In this document: piece after piece, positions 1 to 8,268 of the stretch | How positions within the stretch are numbered: the stretch's first letter is position 1 | Layout: each line of letters starts with the position of its first letter | DNA from: an uncultured Bacilli bacterium | GTDB taxonomy: Bacteria; Bacillota_I; Bacilli_A; RF39; UBA660 | Length of the DNA: 64,000 bases | Reading direction: 5' to 3' | NCBI GenBank assembly: GCA_934096815.1 | Contig: CAKOMY010000002.1 | Span: 124,001-188,000 of the forward strand | The notes under the pieces: model-generated | The model's database searches: none | Told to the model about the DNA's origin: nothing | The model's input: the letters and a program-made list of their open reading frames with translations, nothing else | Translations under genes and position numbers: made by a program

Positions 1-1
1 A

Positions 2-973
2 GAAGAAATGACCAAGAACTTTGGTGGAGACTTTATTGATTTAGGTAAAGGTGGAGCTTATGGACTTATCAATCCACTTGAGGTTATTATGGATGCTGAT
101 GAAGATGAACTTAAAGATGGGGCAGGGTACTCAGTACTAACTAGAACATTACAATCAATTAAAGCGTTTATGAAATATTATTATCCATCAATTGAAGATG
201 ATGTCTTACAAATGTTTAGTGAGGTATGTCAAGAAACATATAAAAGATTTGGAATTGATTTTAATTCTAATTTTAGTGATTTTAAAGCAGAAGATTATCC
301 AACTTTTGATGATGTATATTCAACTATTAAGGGTAAACTACTTTCAATGCCTGAAGCAACAAGAGAAAAAGATGTTATGGAACGTCTAGAACTTAGAGTT
401 AGACCTTTTATTGGAGAATTAAGATATTATTTTAATGGACATACATCATTACAAGCAGATAGTAATTTTATCGTATTTAATATTAAAGAACTTATGAATA
501 GTGATGCAAATATTAGAAATGCTTTATTCTTTAATATTTTAAAATATGCATGGGGATTATGCTTAGATAAATCTAATAATACAGTTATGTATGTGGATGA
601 GGCTCATGTTTTACTAGGTGCTGGTAACGAGCTTGGTGCTGAATTCTTAGCTCAAGTTCAAAGAAGAAGTCGTAAGTATAATACTGGTACTATAATTATT
701 ACACAACAACCAACAGATTTTGCTGATCCTAAGGTATATGTTCATGGTAAAGCTATATTTGACAATGCTTCTTACTATCTTGTAATGGGATTACGTAAGC
801 AAGCGGTTGAAGATTTATCAAAATTAATAGATTTAAACGATAATGAAAAAGAAAGTATTAAAACATATAGTCAAGGTGAAGCCTTATTTGTATGTGGAAA
901 TAGAAGAATGCGTATAAATGTAATCCTTACACAAGATGAATTAGATTCGTTTGGTTCAGGTGGAGGACTATAA
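2..973 (+). CDS. VirB4-like conjugation/secretion ATPase, C-terminal part (5' end outside window)
   Basis: Energises a type IV secretion channel at the inner face of the membrane. The visible part is the C-terminal half of a VirB4/TraE-type ATPase. It contains INPLEV after the Walker A region, which lies outside the window, then the Walker B segment VMYVDEAHVLLG about 195 residues into the visible part, followed by RRSRKYNTGTIIITQQ, the sensor segment typical of the family. The reading frame is open to the window edge, so the true start is upstream. It ends in a Gly-rich tail 20 nt before the next gene. The VirD4-type gene at 5291 and the membrane and wall genes between them form one operon with it. 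It differs in sequence from the second VirB4 at 46055, so it belongs to a separate system. Confidence 0.88.
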   Translation, partial: EEMTKNFGGDFIDLGKGGAYGLINPLEVIMDADEDELKDGAGYSVLTRTLQSIKAFMKYYYPSIEDDVLQMFSEVCQETYKRFGIDFNSNFSDFKAEDYPTFDDVYSTIKGKLLSMPEATREKDVMERLELRVRPFIGELRYYFNGHTSLQADSNFIVFNIKELMNSDANIRNALFFNILKYAWGLCLDKSNNTVMYVDEAHVLLGAGNELGAEFLAQVQRRSRKYNTGTIIITQQPTDFADPKVYVHGKAIFDNASYYLVMGLRKQAVEDLSKLIDLNDNEKESIKTYSQGEALFVCGNRRMRINVILTQDELDSFGSGGGL

Positions 974-993
974 TTTAAAGAAGGTGTGGAAAA

Positions 994-3021
994 TTGATAA
1001 AAGTGATAGATAAACATTTTAGATTACTATTAAAAATGATATTATGCATATCACTTTTTTTGATGTGTAATCAAAAAGTTAAAGCAGATGGATATAATTA
1101 TGCTAATTTTAAATGGGAAGATTTTAAAGATACGTATAAGGATTATTGGACTGGTCATTGTATTTATGATGAAGACAGTGAAAAATGTACAGAAGAAATA
1201 TTAAAAACGCAAAAGAAATTTTATTCAAAATTATATAAAATGCTTACTAAATATGAAAGAAATGGTCTTTATATTAAAGATGAAATAATTATTGCGACAA
1301 TTTATTATGGGTTAACGCTTGATTCATTTAGAGATGATAATTCTTATTATAAAAAATGGTTTGATAAGATAGTTTTTGATTTTGATAATGAAAATGATGA
1401 TATCGAAATTGATGATGAATCAAATACGGCATCTTTAACCAATGAATCAAATTCAATAAAAATATTAATTAAGGCAATGGTAGGTTATGAAGCAACATGT
1501 AGTAAAGAAGAAGCACCTTCTTACGACGGCAATGAACCATATTGTAATCAGGGAAATCTGATTAAGCAAGGTGAAAATAATTATGTATGTAAAAGTATTC
1601 TTGGAACCAGTATGGTAAATTTAGGTGAAAAAATGCTAATTGATTCAGGTATGGCAAATTTTTTTGGTATGAAGCTAGGATCAAATAGCAAAGATTGTAT
1701 TGCCCAAGGTGGACAGTATACTGTTTCTAATAAAAAAACAGTTAATGAAGAAGCATATTGGAGTTTTTTAGAAAATACTCAATATTTTGATAAAAAACCA
1801 CACTTGCAAAATTATTTTTCATATATTGTTTCTGATTCAGGTTATGAAAGTTTAGAAAAATTAGAAAATGCAATGGAAAAAGATGAGGAATTATATAATA
1901 AATATAATGATAAAATTATTGCTGCTAGGCAAGAAATTATATTAGAAATTAAAGAATGCTTAGATGCTTTTTATAAAGAACATCCTGAAAATGTTGTTTA
2001 TTTTAGCAGTATCTCTAATATGTACTATTATCCAATAGGCGGTAATGAAGTAACAAGTGAAAATGGTCAAAATTATGCTAAAGGTGATCCTGTTAGTACA
2101 TACATATTAAAGGATTATAATCCTGGAACAAATGAAGGAATAGATATTGGATCATTTGAGGATAATGTTAATATAATTGCTGTAAAAACAGGAGTGGTTT
2201 CTAAAGTAGTTAATACTTGTACATCAGGAAATAAATCATGCAATTCTGGATACGGAAATATGATTGTAATATCACATTCGGATGGCACATCAACAATATA
2301 TAGTTATTTAAATAGTGTAAACGTATCAGAAGGACAAAGTGTTTCTCAAGGAGAAATTATAGGTGTTATGGGAAACACTGGTGATACAAGAGAAAAAGCA
2401 CTTCATTTTGAAATTAAAGTATCAAGTGGTGCTAGAGTAAATCCAAATACTTATGTAAGTATCCAAAATCCAAGACCAAAAACCACTAGTGTCGGTACTG
2501 TTCTTGGTGGTACAAATCAGCAAACTATTTGCTTAACTTTAAAAGAAAGTGGCGCATCAGATAGCGGAATAGCAGGTATAATGGCTAATATTGCTACTGA
2601 AAGTGGATTTAATCCTATGAATTTAGAAAATAGCTATGAACAAAAATTAGGATATAATGATCAAAGTTATACATCAGCAGTTGATAATGGTTCTTATACT
2701 AATTTCACAAATGATTCAGCTGGTTATGGAATTTGTCAGTGGACTTATAAAACAAGAAAACAAGGATTATTAGGACGTGCTAAATCAAATAATGTATCAA
2801 TTGGTGATATGGGAAATCAAGTAAGTTTCTTATTTCAAGAATTACAAGTTGGATATAGTGGACTATATAATTCCATAATGTCAGGTAACGACAGTGCAAA
2901 TTCAATAGGTGCTACATTTTGCCATAGTTTTGAAAATCCAAGTGATCATAATCAATGTGATAATGAAAGAGCAAATAATGCTAATGCTTATTATTCTTAC
3001 GTAATAAATGGTTGTAACTAG
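994..3021 (+). CDS. Secreted T4SS wall-active protein: degenerate M23 domain plus phage-tail-type lysozyme domain
   Basis: TTG start at 994 with AAGGTG upstream. A hydrophobic signal/anchor covers residues 10-30. After an unknown 300-residue region, a LytM/M23-like fold lies at about 375-480, but the metal ligands are altered. Canonical HxxxD reads NEGID, canonical HLHFE reads ALHFE, and the YAHL position reads YSYL. A phage-lysozyme2-like domain follows at about 510-660 and keeps the candidate catalytic Glu in ATESGFNP (about 534). Many Cys residues suggest disulfides outside the cell. The family role is to open peptidoglycan for the secretion channel. Here the lysozyme-like domain is probably the working enzyme and the M23 fold a binding module, which is inference. 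It sits in the operon between VirB4 and VirD4. Confidence 0.78.
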   Translation: MIKVIDKHFRLLLKMILCISLFLMCNQKVKADGYNYANFKWEDFKDTYKDYWTGHCIYDEDSEKCTEEILKTQKKFYSKLYKMLTKYERNGLYIKDEIIIATIYYGLTLDSFRDDNSYYKKWFDKIVFDFDNENDDIEIDDESNTASLTNESNSIKILIKAMVGYEATCSKEEAPSYDGNEPYCNQGNLIKQGENNYVCKSILGTSMVNLGEKMLIDSGMANFFGMKLGSNSKDCIAQGGQYTVSNKKTVNEEAYWSFLENTQYFDKKPHLQNYFSYIVSDSGYESLEKLENAMEKDEELYNKYNDKIIAARQEIILEIKECLDAFYKEHPENVVYFSSISNMYYYPIGGNEVTSENGQNYAKGDPVSTYILKDYNPGTNEGIDIGSFEDNVNIIAVKTGVVSKVVNTCTSGNKSCNSGYGNMIVISHSDGTSTIYSYLNSVNVSEGQSVSQGEIIGVMGNTGDTREKALHFEIKVSSGARVNPNTYVSIQNPRPKTTSVGTVLGGTNQQTICLTLKESGASDSGIAGIMANIATESGFNPMNLENSYEQKLGYNDQSYTSAVDNGSYTNFTNDSAGYGICQWTYKTRKQGLLGRAKSNNVSIGDMGNQVSFLFQELQVGYSGLYNSIMSGNDSANSIGATFCHSFENPSDHNQCDNERANNANAYYSYVINGCN

Positions 3022-3030
3022 AGGTGGATA

Positions 3031-3513
3031 ATGAAGAATAAATATAATGTGATACTTTTAGGTGTATTTATAATTAGTTTGGTTATACTTGTTATTATTT
3101 TAAATTTAAATAACAAAGAAAATAATATTAAAGAAGATAATGTTAAAGAAACATATTCTTTAGTCAAAGATTATAATGATTTTTATACGATTGAAAATTG
3201 TGCTAATAAATACTATGGTTATTTAGGAAGCAATAATTTAGATAACTTAAATAAATTATTAGATGAAGAATATAAAAATAATAATCAGTTTACAAATAAT
3301 TATATAGATAAAAACGTTGGTATAAAAATAAATGAAATGTATAATTATAAAAATAATTATTATTTAAAAGGATATGTATATGAAGAATTAAAAAATGGAG
3401 TTAATAAATTAAATGAAGAATATTTATTAATTAAATTAAGTAATGATTCTAAACTATTTACAATTACACCAATAAATGAAAGTACATATAATGGGGTTAT
3501 AAATGGAAAGTAA
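3031..3513 (+). CDS. Small membrane-anchored protein of the T4SS-like operon, possible VirB8-type
   Basis: 160 residues with one N-terminal membrane helix (residues 7-26), followed by a Lys/Asn-rich soluble domain. The layout, a single N-terminal anchor plus a compact alpha-beta domain of about 120 residues beginning with helical YTIENCANKYYGYL, has the size and shape of the NTF2-like VirB8/TcpC proteins of Gram-positive type IV systems. No motif proves this. It starts 10 nt after the wall-active gene with GAGGTGG as ribosome binding site, and its end overlaps the next gene by 11 nt, so it is part of the same operon. The assignment rests on context and topology only. Confidence 0.6.
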   Translation: MKNKYNVILLGVFIISLVILVIILNLNNKENNIKEDNVKETYSLVKDYNDFYTIENCANKYYGYLGSNNLDNLNKLLDEEYKNNNQFTNNYIDKNVGIKINEMYNYKNNYYLKGYVYEELKNGVNKLNEEYLLIKLSNDSKLFTITPINESTYNGVINGK

Positions 3514-3973
3514 TAATAGTAATAAAATAGTGATAATAATAAGTATAACTGCTATAATTGGAACTGTTATTTTTGGTTTAATTTATAATAAAACCAAAAA
3601 TAAAGATAAAACTTATAATGATTTTAATGAATATTTTCATGATTATAGTGTTAATGAAGTTCAAAGGATATATGTTTCTTTAGAAGAAGTAGCAAGTAAA
3701 TACCTAGCTGATACTGTATCAGAAATAATTTATAATCCTGGAGATGTATATAAAAATTTAGATGATACAACTAAAGAAAAATATAAAACATATAGTGAGT
3801 TTGAATATATGATATCAAGAATTAAAACAATAAAATTTTTAAATGCAAAAGTTAAAAGCTACTCATCAGGAGTTATCGATGGTAAAAGAACAGTTTATGT
3901 TATTGATGAAGATGATAATAAATTTGTATTTATTGAAAATAGTATAAATAACTATAAGATAAGAATTAATTAG
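3503..3973 (+). CDS. Small membrane-anchored protein, second VirB8-like candidate
   Basis: 156 residues with one N-terminal membrane helix (residues 9-27) and then a soluble domain. It overlaps the previous gene by 11 nt, which suggests translational coupling. Topology and domain size match its upstream neighbour, so the two may be diverged paralogues that heterodimerise. Residues 55-70 form a helical start and the C-terminus is beta-rich (AKVKSYSSG, RTVYVID, KFVFIEN), as in NTF2-like folds. The function is not recognised directly. A structural role in the secretion complex is inferred from the operon. Confidence 0.6.
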   Translation: MESNNSNKIVIIISITAIIGTVIFGLIYNKTKNKDKTYNDFNEYFHDYSVNEVQRIYVSLEEVASKYLADTVSEIIYNPGDVYKNLDDTTKEKYKTYSEFEYMISRIKTIKFLNAKVKSYSSGVIDGKRTVYVIDEDDNKFVFIENSINNYKIRIN

Positions 3974-3988
3974 AAGGAGTCGGTATTT

Positions 3989-5242
3989 ATGAATGATGAA
4001 TTTAACACCTATGACGAAAATAATGCATATGAACAACAGCAGCAAGAAAAAAATAAGCAAAAGAAACAACAGGAGCAAAAAGAATTAGATAAGTCTACTG
4101 CCGCTGTTGATGCTGCGGTTAAAACTTTTGTAACAGTTAAGACTGGAGAACAAGGTGCAAAAGTTTATGATGCAATAAAACAAACAAATATTGGTAAAAC
4201 TGTTATTCAAGGTGCCGGAATCGTTGTTAATGAAGCTAAAAAAACAAATCTTGCATTAAAGCACACAGTAAATACAGCAAGTAAATTAAATAAAGTTGTA
4301 AATAACGGGAATGAAGTTAAAGGGAAAGATATATCTTCAGATGAAGAAAAGGAATTACAGTTAAATCAACAAAATAATCAATTGCAAAATAAAGCAACAG
4401 ACGAACCAAATGATATTAATGAGAAAAATAATAATAAGCAAAATCCCAAAGAATCAGAAGAAAAAGCCAAAAAAGAAAATATTTTTACAAAAGTTATAAA
4501 ACTTATCACTAAAATACCTAAATTTATTTTAATATTAGTTGGAATTAATTTGTTTTTCTTATTTTTTTCAATTGTCTTTGTATTATTTTTTGCTAATGGA
4601 TTATTAGAAAATAATTTAGAACTTACTAATTGGAATTATGGTTCATCAAGTAGTAGTGAAAATATTAATAGTGATAGTAATTATTCTAATGATAATAGTT
4701 CTAGTATAAATACTTCAAATTTAAATTCCTTAATAGGGGAGGATGGAATAAATAATTTAACAAGTAAAATAAATAATGTTGGTACAAATTGTACAGGTAT
4801 GGGTGTTGCTAGTAAAGTGGTTTCATTAATAGATGGATTAAATAGTTATGGTTACAAAGTTCCATATAGCAATAATGCAGGTGATGAAACTCAATTAGTT
4901 AACTCTAATTGGGGAATTGATGAAAATGGAAATACTGTTGGATTTAATGATATAACCTTTATGAATTGGGCACTTAGGGCATCTAATATTGAAAATAAAG
5001 TAACTAGCATTAATGATTATAAAGATAATGCCTTACCAATTAATTTAGAAAATGCTAAACCTGGGGATGTTATAATTTATCAAAATAATATTTATATGAT
5101 ACTTCAAAATATTGGGTCATCAGTAATAATTGCTTATGTAGCAAAAGATGGTTTAACATATAAAAACTATAGTTATAACGATTTAAAAGATTATGATATA
5201 TATAATATGAATTTATATTATGTAGACAATTGTAATAATTGA
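3989..5242 (+). CDS. Single-pass membrane protein with NlpC/P60-like C-terminus lacking catalytic Cys
   Basis: 417 residues with AAGGAG upstream. The N-terminal 170 residues are hydrophilic, rich in Gln/Lys and coiled-coil-like (EQQQQEKNKQKKQQEQKE). A membrane helix lies at about 170-200, then a Ser/Asn linker, then an extracellular domain. The stretch around FMNWALRASN and then PGDVIIYQNNIYMIL aligns by eye with the NlpC/P60 pattern DCSGFVSWAL ... GDLLFW..HVAIYL. The nucleophile Cys position is Asp and the His position is Asn, so hydrolysis is unlikely. In related systems this position holds an active wall hydrolase. Here it may be a peptidoglycan-binding or structural subunit. Domain identity is moderately sure; the residue loss is seen directly if the alignment is right. 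Confidence 0.6.
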   Translation: MNDEFNTYDENNAYEQQQQEKNKQKKQQEQKELDKSTAAVDAAVKTFVTVKTGEQGAKVYDAIKQTNIGKTVIQGAGIVVNEAKKTNLALKHTVNTASKLNKVVNNGNEVKGKDISSDEEKELQLNQQNNQLQNKATDEPNDINEKNNNKQNPKESEEKAKKENIFTKVIKLITKIPKFILILVGINLFFLFFSIVFVLFFANGLLENNLELTNWNYGSSSSSENINSDSNYSNDNSSSINTSNLNSLIGEDGINNLTSKINNVGTNCTGMGVASKVVSLIDGLNSYGYKVPYSNNAGDETQLVNSNWGIDENGNTVGFNDITFMNWALRASNIENKVTSINDYKDNALPINLENAKPGDVIIYQNNIYMILQNIGSSVIIAYVAKDGLTYKNYSYNDLKDYDIYNMNLYYVDNCNN

Positions 5243-5290
5243 ATTAGTCTAAATAATATTGTATAATTTAAAAAGGAGAAGAGGGAGTAT

Positions 5291-7546
5291 ATGAAATTTA
5301 GAGTATCATCAAAAGATTTAGTGATGTTTATGGTTTATAGTATTTTTTTACTTGTTTTATGCTCTTTAGCAGTTCTTAATTTATCATCTCTTTTAAATGA
5401 AGGTAAGCTATTTGGTCTTAATTTTTTTGCTGGATTTGTTCCACCTTATTTATGGCCAACTTTAATTGTCTTTTTAGCTGTTTTAATTGCCATATTTTTT
5501 AGTGTATCTTCATATATTTTTGATCATGAAAAGGGCTCTGGTATTGGTCTTAAGATTGGCGAAAAAGATGATGAAAAAGGATATACTAGATTTGCAACTG
5601 AAAAAGAAATGAAGAATGCGGATGATGTTAAAAAGGTTGTTATTAGTAATTTAGAAGCAGATGGAGCAGGGGTTCCCCTTGTAAATGATGGAAAAGATAT
5701 GTGGGTTGATGATGGTTCTTTTCATAGTTTAGTTATTGGTTCAACTGGTAATGGTAAGAGTCAATGTGTTGTAGAACCAATGATTGAAAGCTTAGGACGT
5801 AAAGGTGAATCTATGATTATAACCGACCCTAAAGGTGAACTTTACAGAGATCATGCTAATTTCCTAAGAAGTAAAGGTTATAATATTATTACTCTAAATT
5901 TTAGAGATCCTCAAATGGGAAATGCTTGGAATCCTTTAGCAATACCTTATGATTTATATAAACAAGGTAATGAAGATAAAGCAATTGAACTTTTAAAAGA
6001 CGTATCATTTAATATGGTTAATGATCCAAAAGCAAGTGATCCTTTCTGGGGAAATGCTAGTATGGGATATTTTAATGGACTTGCCCTTGGCTTATTTCAG
6101 GATGCTGAGGAAAAATATATTAATATAAATTCGATTAATTATATGGCCGCAGTTGGAGAAGAAAGTTTTGCTCCTAGTAATTATGCTACTGCTTACTTTG
6201 ATTTAAAAGGAAAAGATTCGACTCCATATAACTTCGCTAAATCAACTATTACTGGACCAACTGAAACAAGAACTAGTGTTTTATCTGTTTTTAGTGAAAA
6301 GATGGAAAAATTTACTACTCAAAAGAATTTAAGCGAAATGCTTTCTTACAGTGATTTTGATATGCGTAGTATCGGTCAAGAAAAAACAGCGTTATTCGTT
6401 GTAATTCATGATGAAAAAACAACATATCATCCACTTGCAACTATTTTCTTAAAACAGGCTTATGAAGTTTTAGTAGATGTTGCACATAAATCACCAAAAG
6501 GAAAACTTCCAATAAGAACTAATTTTATTTTGGATGAGTTTGCTAACATGCCGCCTTTAAAGGATGTAACAGCTATGGTTTCAGCAGCTCGTTCAAGAAA
6601 TATAAGATTTACCTTTATTATCCAGGGGTTTTCTCAATTAAACGATGTATATGGTAAAGAACAAGCAGATACTATTAAAGGTAATTGTGGTAATAAAATT
6701 TTTATTAATAGTAGTGATTTAGCTGATTTAGAAGAAATTAGTAAATTATGTGGAGAAGCAAAATCTAAAGAAAAAGAAAAAACTGCTTCCCGCCCATTAT
6801 TAACATCAAGTGATTTACAAAAATTAAAAAAATTCCAAGTTGTTATTTTAAGACAACGAATGAATCCTTTTAAAACTAAATTAACTCCAAGTTTTCAAAT
6901 AAATTGGGGTCATGACGATGAAGAATCTAAATTTATTGAAAGAAAACCAAGAGAAGTATCAATTTTTGATTTTAGAGAATTTGTTAGAGAAGAAAAGAAA
7001 AAGAAGTTATTTGGTAATGTGGATAATATGGGTGGTAAGCCTAACCAAAACAGTTTTGGCCAGGGAATGCCAATTGGAAATATATTTGAAGGGTTAAATA
7101 GACCTAATAACGATAATAGTAATCCATTCGGAGGATTTAATAATCCATTTGGACCAAATAAGCCAGTAAATCCTAATTTAGATAAAACCGATATATTAGA
7201 TTTTAGTGATTTACAAAATCAAATGAGAAAAACAGATAATTCTCCTGGAATGTTTGATGGTGGTGGTATGGATATTGATAGTTTAGTTAAAAAAATAGAT
7301 GCTAAAATTGCTGAACTTGAAAAAGAAGAACAAGAAGAAAAAAATAAACAAAATAATTCATTAAATAATAAGGTTGTGGATTATGATAAATTAGATACTA
7401 CAATGGTTGAAAAATTTGATGATTTCTTTAAGAAAGAGAATAATAATAAAACTAAAGATGAACCAAAAGTCGTAGTTGATAAAGATAGTGTTGTCGTTGG
7501 TGATGATAATAATGATGAATATTTTGATGATTTCTTTAATGAATAG
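5291..7546 (+). CDS. VirD4/TraG-type coupling ATPase with long acidic Asn/Gly-rich tail
   Basis: Couples substrates to the secretion channel at the membrane. Two N-terminal membrane helices lie at about 10-30 and 50-75. Walker A GSTGNGKSQ is near residue 150, DPKGELY near 180, Walker B ILDEFANMPP near 412, and ARSRNIRFTFIIQGFSQL follows, all diagnostic of the TraG/VirD4 family. After residue 560 the protein departs from the usual length. It adds about 190 residues rich in Asn, Gly, Phe and Pro, then an acidic coil with repeated DDFF motifs (EKFDDFFKK, YFDDFFNE). Such tails often recruit substrates; that is inference. It closes the first T4SS-like operon. A second, shorter VirD4 is at 56911. 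Confidence 0.9.
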   Translation: MKFRVSSKDLVMFMVYSIFLLVLCSLAVLNLSSLLNEGKLFGLNFFAGFVPPYLWPTLIVFLAVLIAIFFSVSSYIFDHEKGSGIGLKIGEKDDEKGYTRFATEKEMKNADDVKKVVISNLEADGAGVPLVNDGKDMWVDDGSFHSLVIGSTGNGKSQCVVEPMIESLGRKGESMIITDPKGELYRDHANFLRSKGYNIITLNFRDPQMGNAWNPLAIPYDLYKQGNEDKAIELLKDVSFNMVNDPKASDPFWGNASMGYFNGLALGLFQDAEEKYININSINYMAAVGEESFAPSNYATAYFDLKGKDSTPYNFAKSTITGPTETRTSVLSVFSEKMEKFTTQKNLSEMLSYSDFDMRSIGQEKTALFVVIHDEKTTYHPLATIFLKQAYEVLVDVAHKSPKGKLPIRTNFILDEFANMPPLKDVTAMVSAARSRNIRFTFIIQGFSQLNDVYGKEQADTIKGNCGNKIFINSSDLADLEEISKLCGEAKSKEKEKTASRPLLTSSDLQKLKKFQVVILRQRMNPFKTKLTPSFQINWGHDDEESKFIERKPREVSIFDFREFVREEKKKKLFGNVDNMGGKPNQNSFGQGMPIGNIFEGLNRPNNDNSNPFGGFNNPFGPNKPVNPNLDKTDILDFSDLQNQMRKTDNSPGMFDGGGMDIDSLVKKIDAKIAELEKEEQEEKNKQNNSLNNKVVDYDKLDTTMVEKFDDFFKKENNNKTKDEPKVVVDKDSVVVGDDNNDEYFDDFFNE

Positions 7547-7555
7547 AAAATTTAA

Positions 7556-7584
7556 TTGATGTTTATGATAAATTTTAGTAATAT
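7556..7584 (+). promoter_or_regulatory. Putative sigma-A promoter for the SipW-type secreted protein
   Basis: TTGATG, 17-nt spacer, TAATAT, in the gap behind the VirD4 gene and about 37 nt before the next start codon. A second TATAAT-like hexamer lies at 7582. It suggests that the secreted protein can be transcribed separately from the secretion operon. Confidence 0.35.
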
Positions 7585-7620
7585 AATTATAGAAATATAG
7601 TTTAAAGGAGAAAATAATAA

Positions 7621-8184
7621 ATGACAAAAACAAATAAAACCTTATTAGGTGTAATGATTGTTGCAATAATTGTAGTAATAACAATTGGAACTAGTTTTGC
7701 TTATATGACTGATAACTTATCAGGAAGTAGAACTATAGATGTTATAAACGTGGATAATGGTTCAATGGTAGTTGCTTATCAAGGAAATACTGGAGTATTT
7801 AAGGCAAGTGATTATGATAAAAAAGAAGAATTAATTGGTTTTAAAACCTTTTCAATAACTGGTACTAATAATAGCAGTACTGATATTATGATTTATAATT
7901 TATCACTTGATGTTAACTATAATGAATATAATGATAATGAAGTATATTTTATACTTGGTGGAAAAGGCGACAATAATGGTAAAATAGTTGAAAAAGCTGA
8001 TGCTACAACTAAATATTATTTAAATAATTTAAAAGGTGTTAGTACAATTGATTTAGGAGAAGGTTTCTTTAGCGCTGATTCTCAAAACATTGTTCATACA
8101 TATGCGATTTATTATTATACAACAAATGTTGGACAAAATAAGAATTTTGAAACAAAAATTAGATTTAGTGCAGTAAACGAATAA
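7621..8184 (+). CDS. Secreted protein with SipW-type signal peptide (TasA/camelysin-like N-terminus)
   Basis: 187 residues. The N-terminus is a short basic stretch, then TLLGVMIV, a hydrophobic core, and GTSFAYMTDN. That is the pattern of signal peptides cut by SipW-type signal peptidase, as in TasA and CalY biofilm fibre proteins. The mature part is predicted beta-rich (repeated short Tyr/Val strands and polar turns), which fits a fibre or surface protein. No Cys and no sorting motif are present. It has its own ribosome binding site (AAAGGAG) and terminator. A SipW homologue is not visible in the window. Being directly downstream of VirD4, it might be a substrate or an accessory of the secretion system, but this is unproven. 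Confidence 0.6.
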   Translation: MTKTNKTLLGVMIVAIIVVITIGTSFAYMTDNLSGSRTIDVINVDNGSMVVAYQGNTGVFKASDYDKKEELIGFKTFSITGTNNSSTDIMIYNLSLDVNYNEYNDNEVYFILGGKGDNNGKIVEKADATTKYYLNNLKGVSTIDLGEGFFSADSQNIVHTYAIYYYTTNVGQNKNFETKIRFSAVNE

Positions 8185-8185
8185 T

Positions 8186-8213
8186 AATCAGATTATTAAT
8201 CTGATTTTTTTTA
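8186..8213 (+). terminator. Rho-independent terminator after SipW-type gene
   Basis: Perfect 10-nt inverted arms AATCAGATTA / TAATCTGATT (8186-8195, 8197-8206), which fold as an 8-bp stem with a small loop, run straight into T8. It ends the left operon. Confidence 0.8.
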
Positions 8214-8268
8214 TAAATTGTTAGAAATGTTTATTATATGATATACTTAACATAAGGTAGTGATAAAT

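Noticed and set aside
7391..7684. 97-codon minus-strand frame
   Set aside because: Antisense of the acidic VirD4 tail and of the promoter/start of the next gene; low-complexity Ile/Phe composition only.
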